A DNA stretch of 64,000 bases from Acanthopleura granulata (Eukaryota > Mollusca > Polyplacophora > Chitonida > Chitonidae): contig JABBOT010000080.1 in the NCBI GenBank assembly GCA_016165875.1, positions 34,858,364 to 34,922,363 of the forward strand. The letters run 5' to 3'. Below the pieces are notes generated by a model that saw only the letters and a program-made list of their open reading frames with translations, ran no database searches and had not been told where the DNA came from. Made by a program: the position numbers and the translations under genes. Every line of letters starts with the position of its first letter. Within the stretch, counting starts at the first letter, position 1. This document shows positions 38,201 through 47,700 of this stretch, one piece after another.

Positions 38201-40854
38201 TGCTTCATTTATTCCACAGTGCATTAAAGGACGATATTCTAAGGCTTCCCCGAAACTAAAGTTATATGTTACCTCTTCTGTAAGATTTGACATCTTATAC
38301 ATCCTGTGTAAAAGCGTGAAGTCAGTGTGGGCTTCACTCTCTCCTCACCCGTTGCGGCCCTTTTGTTTGTTTACAATGAGCGAGTGTACGTTAATATACG
38401 GTTCTGAACTCAGCTCATTATTCAGGTTGCTAGTTGTTTTGGCATGTTCTGAATGGTTGTAAAATGTTCCAGTTGAATTACTGAGTGTAATTTTCACTTT
38501 GTTAAGAGCAATTTTTGATGTATGCAAGAAGTGTTTTGAGGACTATTTTTGCGTGATATTCCCTACGCAGTGCTTAGAGTCGAGAGTAGCGGGACATTCA
38601 ACTGTGTTTATGTTTTTTTACCAAGGTAAATATGAGGTGCTTTTACATAGTTTTATTAATTTGGGAATAATACTTCTCAGAAAACATTCTCAAGTACACA
38701 AAACTGCTTTGGTCATGCTGATCGAAACAATTTTACTATGGTCTGCACTTTACACTGCGCGATGTGGAAGTGGGGATAGCCATACCCCAAACTCTTCAAT
38801 CCCTTGAGGGCTTTTTGTCAGTTTTCCTTAATTAATGTCAATATTTGGTGCTTTTTAAACTTAAAGAAAAACGCTCTCACATAAGCACAAAAGCTCTTGT
38901 TACATACAGTTCTATAGTTACAGCTTCCTGCATTTTTGTCTCTGAAATTAGTTCGTTAAATCTGGCCCATCAGTAAAGCTATGTCATGATTGGTTAACTT
39001 AGGTCACATGACCATAGGCCTTTGGAGTAGAAATATGGGAGCCTTCCGAGTAATTGCACATGACATACAGCATCTCAAACGGTAAACATCTAACTATATA
39101 ATAATACATCCTTTAGTGAATACCACTATATTTAGTGGCAAATAAATGAATGATTGGATATTATATGTAGATAAAATACCGTGATTTAATATGGAGAGTT
39201 GGGTTTCTGGAAGTTGTGCCATCTCCCACCACACTCAATACCAAGCCTAATGCATCAGAACACATATTATCTGTGGGTGATACACCAGTGAAAGTGAAGT
39301 ATTTGGCAAATCCACGTTGACTGCCAATATCTTTGTGCCAGAATAAAGAAGTATGTGTCACAGCAAATACTGACTTATGTTAATTGATCTTGTGCTTGAT
39401 CAATGTGTTGGTTTGTGATATAACTATCGACACTTCGGCTTACAACTGATTGATTACCTGTATAACTGCGTGGTTGATGTTTACAATACTTACAGCAAGA
39501 GTTATCCCCCTTCTGCTGTTCTGAATTACTCCAGTGATAATGTCAGCCCACAGATAAGGGTCTCTTTAACATTGGGACAAATGTCTTCATTTATCTACTC
39601 TGATACAAAGTTGTGTTAGGCTGTCGTAGTTTAAGCTACAGGCTGGGACTTGAGAAAATCATTAGGACGATTTAGCTGTTATTAACAGTTTATATCATCT
39701 AAAATGCAGGACAGCACGATAACATTTGAACAACAATACAATACAAATGAAAGCAGCCAGTTAATATATGGGTGGAGGAAGCCAGAATGTCCATATGGTA
39801 TGCATACACCATCAACCTTTAACAAGTTACAGACAAACTTTCCAACATGTGACACATAGATTTTCACACCACATACGAACCCTGATGAAAGACAAGGGAT
39901 CTTCAACGAAGGTACGAATGACTGCGACGGCTCTATGAGCACTGTTGACTCCTTACTGGCCACAAGGTCACCAGCACGAGGGAGAGTGAGGGCATCTGCA
40001 AACTCTCTGTGCTGGGCAGGGATTGAACAAGCAACAATACATGAAAAATGCAACATGCTGTACTGGGGTCACATGTGGCAGGAATCATGACAAAATCCTA
40101 GAACAGCACTGGCGGTGGAACGTGACAAGTTACCTGTAACATGACTGACATTGATTCCTGATCCGCTCCCTCCTTGGGGCTGGCAGTCACCTGTATACTG
40201 TAAGTCCTCGTTGCTTCGTCTACCACATGAAATGACCCCTCAAAGATAGATGACAAAGCTTCCACTTCATCTGCCTGCGCCAAATAACACATCAATGATT
40301 GAAGTGTACAACTTATTGTTTCTGAGTCAGCATACCTAGGTGTTGCACCAGTTCGCTCTGGTTCATCAATATACTGACCAGGAAAACTTATGACACCGGT
40401 ACTTAGACACACATGTATTCTAATAATATATAGCCCATATCATTATATGACGCCCTGCACTCAGTGACTTTATTAAATTAGATGACAAAAAACCTAATAT
40501 AAATTAGTAACATTTGTGTAACTGTGAATAGTGAAATTAACACAATTCTTGGGCTAGCCAAACGGGCTGAAATCGGATACCACATGTGCCAGTGCACAGT
40601 TGTACGTGGTACATGTATGATGTACATGTGGTACATCGCCTAATTGCTCAGTTTTGTACCGGTACCACTGTACACGTCAGACTCACTGCGACGGGCAGTG
40701 CCAGCCTCATCACTGCCACTCCCGACATTGCCCTGGGTTCCCACATCGACAGCTGCGACTACGTTCTCACTCAGTCTTTACGACAACCAACGTAAAATCG
40801 ACGATTGTCACTCAGATTTACCTGTTTAGAAATGTTGTCATCGTTATCTGCCAT
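29207..40854 (-). CDS. IMPACT: IMPACT/YIH1 homologue, GCN1-binding regulator of GCN2; 11 coding exons
   Basis: Minus-strand exons 40854-40822, 40274-40134, 37987-37935, 34855-34793, 34221-34139, 33587-33453, 32917-32823, 31678-31605, 30897-30804, 30130-29996 and 29245-29207 join in phase to 945 nt, 314 residues; all introns are GT-AG. Residues about 12-120 form an RWD domain (DEVEALSSIFEG, MPPDYPSTSPPVYQL, GESIIYLWVEKL), the part that binds GCN1 in the family. Residues 121-175 are an acidic linker. Residues 180-302 are the IMPACT domain: HGEPLSDRKSKFVAHLAP, KIAAATHNIFAYRI, GCEDDGETKAGSRLLHLL and the hallmark TRWYGGIHLGPDRFKHI. The tail TSKKGAKSSKKR is basic. Family role: a cytosolic protein that competes with GCN2 for GCN1 and so dampens eIF2alpha phosphorylation under amino-acid stress. 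Human IMPACT is about 320 residues, so this looks complete. The 5' end faces RGS22. Introns are rich in tandem repeats, two of them built from exon boundaries. Confidence 0.94.
29560..30000 (-). repeat. ~86-bp tandem copies of the IMPACT exon 10 end plus splice donor
   Basis: The last ~60 nt of exon 10 with donor GTAAGTG recur with donors near 29909, 29823, 29748 and 29656, and a copy near 29568 whose donor is mutated. Spacing is 75-92 bp. Between copies lies intron sequence (TATCAGTGTGGGTTATAG). Only the first donor gives an intact in-phase exon. Confidence 0.9.
29996..30130 (-). CDS. IMPACT: IMPACT coding exon 10 (hallmark motif)
   Basis: TVDARDVIVVVTRWYGG and IHLGPDRFKHI, ending DCGYIKDK at donor GTAAGT. 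Its 3' end and donor are tandemly copied downstream. Confidence 0.94.
30804..30897 (-). CDS. IMPACT: IMPACT coding exon 9
   Basis: RICQGKDQSLFYTG then CEDDGETKAGSRLLHLLH. A nearer AG in TTTTACACAG is tempting but breaks phase; the acceptor TTTGACAG keeps phase with exon 8. Confidence 0.9.
30885..31460 (-). repeat. Diverged repeats related to the IMPACT exon 9 acceptor
   Basis: GCATATCCTGTCAAA occurs at the real exon 9 boundary (30891-30905) and again, identical, at 31338-31352. Looser copies lie near 30948, 31240, 31300, 31384 and 31438, at roughly 45-60-bp steps. Confidence 0.65.
31605..31678 (-). CDS. IMPACT: IMPACT coding exon 8
   Basis: VKMVLDKLKEDRKIAAATHN and IFAY, a highly conserved stretch. 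Phase 0 in, 2 out; donor GTAAGT. Confidence 0.92.
31965..32315. repeat. ~41-bp tandem repeat in IMPACT intron 7
   Basis: About eight units of GGTTGGAGGTCTCCAGCCAA plus GATGTACAGTCTGAGGTCACA. More diverged GAACAGTTTGAG units continue to about 32790. Confidence 0.93.
32823..32917 (-). CDS. IMPACT: IMPACT coding exon 7
   Basis: Start of the IMPACT domain: YTCPEIKHGEPLSDRKS followed by KFVAHLAP. Phase 1 in, 0 out; donor GTGAGA. Confidence 0.91.
33030..33145 (-). mobile_element. SINE family 1 fragment in IMPACT intron 6
   Basis: Reverse order match: AAGAATATTTCACTTGTACG, CCAGGTAGGAGGAAACCAG, AACCCACAACCATGCGCAGG and CTGGCAGACCTTCCCACAT. Confidence 0.78.
33453..33587 (-). CDS. IMPACT: IMPACT coding exon 6 (acidic linker)
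   Basis: Low-complexity acidic linker from DSPCEPDDVTEVEL to NDGGAADAE. Two GT donors lie 4 nt apart; the one after GAGT is chosen because only it keeps phase with exon 7. Confidence 0.82.
34139..34221 (-). CDS. IMPACT: IMPACT coding exon 5
   Basis: CDNAGESIIYLWVEKLKEF, the last RWD helix. Phase 2 in, 1 out; acceptor CTTCACAG, donor GTGAGT. Confidence 0.9.
34555..34700. repeat. ~35-bp tandem repeat in IMPACT intron 4
   Basis: Four to five units of AAATAAAGCTACAGCCTCAC + CAGACAAACCTCCTG. Confidence 0.88.
34793..34855 (-). CDS. IMPACT: IMPACT coding exon 4
   Basis: SAPWLRGYSKAIIEG to LQEIY, the helix after the RWD sheet. Phase 2 in, 2 out; acceptor TTTGTAG, donor GTAAGT. Confidence 0.9.
35150..36660. 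repeat. ~160-bp diverged tandem array in IMPACT intron 3
   Basis: About nine units marked by CTGTATCTATGTATCCACC / AAAAATTAAAACTG, then ACAACTGGAGCTGTAGCC and GGTTACCATGGCAACTGTG. Unit starts near 35213, 35271, 35597, 35760, 35899, 36060, 36227, 36363 and 36532. Confidence 0.8.
37472..37662 (-). mobile_element. tRNA-derived SINE of a third type, IMPACT intron 3
   Basis: Read on the minus strand: TCGTGGTCACAGAGTCG (A-box-like), GTGTGGGTTCAGTCCCAGC (good B box), then about 100 bp ending at an AAATAAATAAATA tail. A single copy is seen in the window. Confidence 0.6.
37935..37987 (-). CDS. IMPACT: IMPACT coding exon 3
   Basis: RWD core IQMPPDYPSTSPPVYQL containing the YP...PP signature of RWD domains. 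Phase 0 in, 2 out; donor GTAGGT. Confidence 0.9.
37988..40133. other. IMPACT intron 2, nothing recognised
   Basis: Short frames on both strands only; no embedded gene or recognised mobile element. Confidence 0.6.
40134..40274 (-). CDS. IMPACT: IMPACT coding exon 2
   Basis: First half of the RWD domain, ADEVEALSSIFEG to SMSVMLQ. Phase 0 at both ends; acceptor TTGGCGCAG, donor GTAACT. Confidence 0.9.
40822..40854 (-). CDS. IMPACT: IMPACT coding exon 1
   Basis: Start codon and MADNDDNISKQ, then donor GTAAAT. The in-phase join to DEVEALSSIFEG supports this ATG. Confidence 0.87.
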
Positions 40855-41781
40855 ATGAAATCATGTATACATCACAACTACATACGAAATCAGGCATCCA
40901 GGGTTTATCTTGTCCCTAAACTGTCTTGCAACTGGAAAGCGAAAGTTAACAACACCACCGGTGATGTGTCGCGCCGGCCATCTTGGGGGAAATCCTTTAG
41001 TCACGTGACTCGGCTATTTTTAGCTACCCAGCCGACGTCCTTGTAGTCATTAGCAGCGGTTGTTTCACTAGCATGGTATAAATTTACCACATTTTGTCGA
41101 CGGTATCCCAGAAAACTGATTGTTACCGCGAGCACTTATGCACGATACGTGGCATTTCGTGTAAGATGTATACCGGTATTCGTACGGCATCCTACATATA
41201 GCCTTTCATATGACAGATTGCTATGAGAGTAGGCCTATTGTTACTTGTATAAATTTTTCGAACGATCGCTTTGTTGACGTACACCTTATCTCGATGACAC
41301 GTGCTAATGGGAATGTGTATCAGTATACTGGAATTCCTAATTGATAAATACTTTTATTTTCCTCAGGCCATTCAACTTTTTATATAGGCCTACACATGTA
41401 ATAGAAAGTGATGCGTTTAATAGGCCCTACGGTATGTGCTGACAAGTTCATATGTCATTCACATGTATTTTTGTACTTTGACAACTATCTTCAGTAAAAA
41501 CTGACCTCCTGTCAAGGTATCAAGGTTTAGTTAGATTGATGTTGTAATGTAATATTGTTCTTTATCTTTTCCTTTCCACGGCTTGGCCATAAACCAAGCC
41601 GTGCAAATGTTGTCGATGCGCAACTCCGGTTACGTCTGTGTGACGTTAACCATTTATGACGTCATAATGCTTATCGCTAGTGCAACCTGTAAAAGCCAAA
41701 TAAAATTTTACTCGTGGGACATGGTAGACTTAATGTATTATCTGTCTTTGGAAGTAGTTACAGTTTTGAACTCAAGTGACG
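40855..41781. promoter_or_regulatory. Bidirectional IMPACT/RGS22 promoter region
   Basis: The 927 bp between divergent start codons. GTCACGTGAC at 41000-41009 is a perfect palindromic E-box (USF/MITF class). GCCATCTTG at 40977-40985 is, on the minus strand, the YY1-type CAAGATGGC, 123 bp upstream of the IMPACT ATG, a usual place for YY1 sites. No clear TATA box serves either gene. Promoter activity is inferred from layout. Confidence 0.65.
41577..41603. promoter_or_regulatory. Perfect 10-bp hairpin upstream of RGS22
   Basis: CACGGCTTGG, 7-nt loop CCATAAA, CCAAGCCGTG. It lies 179 bp upstream of the RGS22 start codon, so it could be in the 5' UTR or promoter. Function unknown. Confidence 0.55.
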
Positions 41782-41788
41782 ATGGCAA
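41782..41788 (+). CDS. RGS22: RGS22 coding exon 1 (7 coding nt)
   Basis: ATGGCAA then donor GTAAGT; joins exon 2 to give MATSPRLRIPSKKEF. The short coding part makes this start a good inference rather than proof. Confidence 0.7.
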
Positions 41789-44700
41789 GTAAGTTTATAT
41801 ACGCTACCCCTTCACATTTTAGTGTTTTGCATGCATTTAAAAAGTATCTAGGCCAACATAGGGCATAATATTTTTTGCCAGCAAAAGTCTTGGCATTAAT
41901 AATCTTGACATTTACACCCTACTGATTGGTTTTACTTTGTGTTTATGGGGCTATTGTGGTCACTCTAAGGAGGCAACTTAAACATGGCATTGTGAGATTG
42001 TGTATCGTTTTCATGTGCACAGTAAAATGTATTGACTTCACACGAATGTGTGTTGTTTTTCCCCAGCCTCACCCAGATTAAGAATTCCCTCCAAGAAAGA
42101 ATTTGACACACTGTTAGAAGATTGCGCTTTCGTAGATTACTTCAATGTATACCTCAACCAACCGGTGAGTGGAGAGAAAAGAAAGAAGAAAAAGGAATCC
42201 TCTTGCTAGTTTAAATTTTCTCTCGGTTGATATGTGAGTAGATTGTAAAGTCTTAACTGAAAGCATCTAGCTTTTCGAAACGATCTATATCGCCTGGTAT
42301 TTGTTGAAAGCCTAAATTCATTAACCGATATGGGGTTTGTCATTTATCCTCGTCTGAATTTGACTTTAATGGAATGTACTGGTACAGTGTATTCGCAGCT
42401 ATATAACCGTTACCAACCTATCGTATTCGACAATGAAACAATCAGAAAACACCAGAAGGAAGGCTTCTGAATAATAAATACAGAGTTTAGAAATTTAAAA
42501 AACATATTTAATTAAGGTGAGAAATCGTGGAAATAAAATTGATGTACACTTTCGTTGTTAATTTATAATTAGGTTTTTGGACAGAGGGTTCTTTATCGTC
42601 GTCGTCATAAAGATTTCATCGTGGACCCTCCAGTACAGAAGGAGAGATATGTAAGTACCAGTACCCCACAGGTTCTAGAGCAGTTAAGAAGGTCCTCCCC
42701 CTCCCCCCAATACCCCCTTCAGACTTCTCAAAGAAAAGAAAAGTGAACTTGAACGAACGCATCCTTGTCTTTATTCATACAGATGCATGGTTATTATGTG
42801 CTGAATAATATTACTGGTCCAATAAACATAAGTGTTTACAAAGTAAACATGTCACACGTTTATGTGTAGGAAATGGACGGAATATATCAAATTTTTATTA
42901 AAGAAATTAGAGAGACGAGATTATGTCATGATTCATTGCGTCTACACCGTTGGAGATTTATCTTGTAATAATTCTAGCTGATCCGGGGTTTTTCAATGGG
43001 TAGCATACAGTGTATGTTTTTGGGGGGTTTTTTTGGTTTTTGTTCACATTTCTTAAACTTTTGGCTAACCTGATGACAATACCTTTAAGTCATTTTAAAG
43101 AAATAATGACATATCCTACAATCGGAGTTTGTAATTTACACTTAGTAGTTTAAATACTATTCATTTAATATCTCGATATCATTCATTAGAAAACAGTGAC
43201 CCTATGCGATCGCGGCGTCTGTCAGAATTTGTACGTTAGTTTTACGAAAGACATTTCCACGTCAAGCTCAATTTCTGCTAGGAGGATGACCTTGTGGTAC
43301 TCTTTGTATCCCTTTGTGGAGGTGAAAGTTTGGGGTTGGTATTTTCTTTCATGTTAAGAACATATTCAGTTATTTTTATCTATACCTGGCTTTCATGCTT
43401 GCGTTAACAGCTGTAAAGATTATATGTGACAAACCACATATATGTACAAATGGATTCAAACACTGACAGTTATCAAAGAGCAGCTTTAAATTTTTTGCCC
43501 TGGCTCCTTATTTGGGTGTTTGTTATTGATCACAGGCTTCAGTTTTCGATATAAGAGGCTTGTTTTTCGATGTCCTAATGTTGAATTCAGCTAACAAATT
43601 CTTGCAAACCATATATGTCCAAACTTGATAGCTTCCAGTCCCGTCTAACCATATAAATGAGGGAATTATTTATACTTAGAACGAAATTATCAACCTTAAA
43701 AACAAAAAGAAAGTTATTTGAAAGAAATTAGTAAAGTTTAGTGAAGTTTTCAGAAACCGATTTCAGGCCCATAATCGGTTAAAACAATGTCTAAAGTAAA
43801 TTTAAAAGTCCGGGTACAGGAGCAAATGAGATATTCCCCCACCCCCCTCCGCACCTCCCCCGGTTATAATAAAGATGAGGTTGCTGGGCGTGTCGCTTTC
43901 CAAGCGGCAAGTGAGGTCAGTTCATTAATGCTTCCCTGAATGAGTCTTGTTGAGCACTGACTGTAGCATAGAGGACCCCCTTTCCAAATATTGTCCATGT
44001 GACAAAACCAAGTGACATATGCACATGCGCACTGAATCCTTACTAACTTCATCTTCATCTACCATGTCTAAAAAACAGCATTTGATACAACAAACCACGT
44101 GGTCTAGTGGTATAGACGTATGCGTACGGATCCAACAGTGATGTGCTGTGGGTGTTCAAAAACAGCGATTGTCCCGCGAAATTTCAAGGTAATGGGTATA
44201 GTAACATATCCATATGTGTCATCGGCTCGATAAACACGTGACAGTATTATGTAAGACTCACGGTACTGAACAGAACATAGGTTATGTACAGTGTTTTTTT
44301 GTTTTTGTTTTTTTTCATAAAATCAAACATTCCATTTCTTAACCAATGAGACCACAGCACAAGCACATGTCCGTTGGAAAATAATGACGTCATACAGAAG
44401 CGACATGCGACAAGCAACAGCAGCAACCTCAACTTTACGAATCTCTGTCCACCCAGCTGAGTGCTGTCATTTGTGTTATCACATCTGTCTATTTGTAGAA
44501 AGTGTTTCAGTACGAGGTACGGGATTGGCTGCGCACAAATCGGTTCTCCGCTTTCGTCCAGTCTGACCTGTTTATAGAATATAACCTCTGCTGTCGGCTC
44601 AGAGATACTAGCGATGGATTTCTACAACACAAGTCCGGTAATTATAACAGGGATAACACTGCTGCAAACACCCTTCTAATGTTGACACTTGAATTAAGCA

Positions 44701-47700
44701 CCTGGGATTAGAATAAAAGCTTTATAGCTTTTGTATTGCAACATCTTTGGCAAGGTTTCCATCCACTTACGTGTTCGAAGGACGATAAAACCTATACTGT
44801 CTAAAAACTACTGTGTACGAGTGGTACACATTATTGTGTCAAAAATGCACATCCACATAATATTTGTGTACCAGCAGTACGCAGTTTGTGTAATTTGTGC
44901 AATACATCCACAGAGAGGTGTGTATCAGTCATACACAATTTGTATACCACAGCTGCACATGTATTGTGGATGTGCAACGTTGTACACAGTTGTTTTCCAG
45001 AGTAGCTGTGCGAATGGCTATCTGTCTTAAAATTCGACTATAAAGTGACTTGTATTGTGTAGTGCGATTGTTCACTTAAACTGATCTAGAAATCTATAGA
45101 CCTGCCTACTGGTAGAAAGTACAACGCAGAGTGATGACGACACTGTTGTCTGTTTGACGTACTATTCCATAAACTTACTGACCGTTTCGTTTAGTTAATG
45201 GTAAAAGTGGTTAAAACTTAATATACACAATAGCCTATACTGGGTTATAGTTAAATGGAGAACCCTTCGTGAGCAGAGTTCATGAATTGTATTTCGCAAA
45301 TATAGTAATAGGCTAAATCCGTTGTCGCCAAAGGGTTAACTAAAAATAATAATCGAAGAAAAGGCTGTCAACTAATCCAGGTAAAATCCGGTTCATGATC
45401 TAGATACAACTCACGGATGGAAAATGTTAACCTTTGCTTTTTAATACCTAAGCTTACACGGAAGGCAATTCATACATTCTCACCCAGGCTGTAATATTAG
45501 TTGATTTTGAATACGACACTGACTTGTATTTCGTACCAATTATACTTCCAATCGCTTTCGAAGGTGACCTCCAGAACAATAAGGAATTCTGGCAGAAGAC
45601 GACGGAGTTTCTCCTAGGTCACGTGATGGGGATGCAGTACTTCCGACACTCGTTACAGCAGACGCCAGGCGAGACGGCATTCGCGTGTTGGATGGACTTG
45701 GAGAAGTTCCGGCGCCTGCAGATCAATGATCCCGAGCGGCTGAAGATGTTCCACTATATCAAGGAGACGTACCTGCTTAGCGGTGCACCTAGGGAGATAT
45801 CGTTGATAGCCAAACACCAGGCCTTTAAAGGTATTAGTAGTCCTAAGTCAGGGATCACTTCATACGAAACTGTACACCTGCAAGTCCCAGTTATGTCAGA
45901 GTACAACTACCCATAACTAAGATTCCCCGTGATCTTTTGATCATGGTCTGTCTCGGCCTATAAACCGCCGAGTGAACCCAAGAAATAGTTTTCAGTGGTT
46001 AAACACTGACCTGACCCTTCGACCACTGTTCATCTACCGCAGTTTCAAAAGCACGTTGTAACGAAAGTGTGCATACGACCAATGAAGATTATTGGCGATG
46101 TTCTCAAACTGCTTGCACGACAATGCTCGACATCTTAAATTTAGTCAGGGTAAATCTGCTCAATGTATTAATAACCAACGATAATTTCTAATAGCAGTTA
46201 TGTACGACATGTACGACAACGACCTGCGAACAATCCGATCGCCCGACAATATCAAGATTCATCAAGATTCGCCAAGTTCCCCCTGTATGACTTATCGTGC
46301 CATGAATTGAACATGCACAACAGTTACCCGGATTTACTGTCATGTTGTCCTAGCTAGTCGTAATTAGTGTGGGTGTGAGTGGGCTCCTACCTTCCATGTC
46401 GATTCGCCTCTATGTCCAGTAATGATGTACTGCTGTTCCATGAACTCTATGGTGACAGGAAGTGATGAGTAACACGGGGCCTCCTAGGCCGAGGTAGTTA
46501 GCGCGCGTGCACATCATAATGATCCAGGAACCTCTCGCCAATGCGATCGCTGTGAGTTCAAGTCTAGCTCATTCAAGCTTCCTATCCGGCCGTACGACGG
46601 AAGTCCGCCAGCAACCTGCGGATGGTCGTTTTTATCACCCGGGCTCTGTCCCGTTTCCTCCCACCATAATGCTGGCCACCGTCGTGTGAGTGAAATATTC
46701 TTGGCTACGGCATAAAAGAGCAATGAAATGAATAAATGAAGTAAAGTAACACCAGATTATGTCGTTGAAAAGGAAGCTGCCCACAAAGCTTCTTCAGGGT
46801 GCACATTCATATATATGCACAAAGAACTTGGTTTTCACTGTGGCGATTTTGTACACATGCGATTAATGTTCCTCTGTATCAAAAGATTGTAAAATGTAAC
46901 CGGTTGTGAACCGTGTGATCCTTTAGGTAATAAAAAACGACAGAATGATTGGAATCCATGTGTCTTAATGATAACACACATGCATTTCTATCATCACTGG
47001 TTTTGTTCTGAGACGGTGGCTTCACAAGTATGGCTCTGGAGTGAGCAGTGTTGAAGCAGTGGTTAAAATTACTCAAAAAAAAAAAAAAAAAAAAAGAACC
47101 CCCCACCCAAAAAAACAAAAAAAAAACAAAAAACAAGAAAAAAAAAACAAAAAAAACCCCAAAAATCCAAAACCAAAAAAAAAATCGCCATTTGGCATCT
47201 TGTAAAGCGTTTAACGTCAGTATCGGGTGTATCCGCCGTGTTCCTGGATGACAGCTTGAACCCCTCTCCTCGTACAACCTGTCAGCCTCCCGAGTGTATA
47301 AGTGTACACGGGCGTATAAGTGTACATGTTTCGTTCTGTGATACGATGTTGTCTTCGATCATGCCGCAGAAACCCACCATCAGCTGAACCACTACCTTAT
47401 GTATTTGCCTATACATGGGGAGAAAACAACATTGTACAGAAAATTAAGTATCAACTTCGAGTACCTTTGGCTTAAAACTTTTGTTTCTTTTGGGTTTTCC
47501 CCTGGTCAGCATAAGAAAGGGTTACACCCTTCATCTAGCCCACCTTTATGCATGGTTTCTGCTATTTGTGAGCCTTGTCGCCTGTCACAGTAGTTTCAGT
47601 GAATATTCTTCAGTACGGCGAAAAATAAGACTAAAATAACTACGTGTAGGTACGGACATGCACATGATTGCAAACCATGGCTAATAGTACATCTATGCTA

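Noticed and set aside
38097..38807. Plus-strand frames of 102-121 codons inside IMPACT intron 2
   Set aside because: No recognisable domain; composition looks like random AT-rich sequence.
44094..44180. tRNA-like A box (GTGGTCTAGTGGTATAGACG)
   Set aside because: No convincing B box or cloverleaf follows.
46879..47277. Phenylalanine/lysine-rich frames
   Set aside because: Low-complexity A/C tract in an RGS22 intron.
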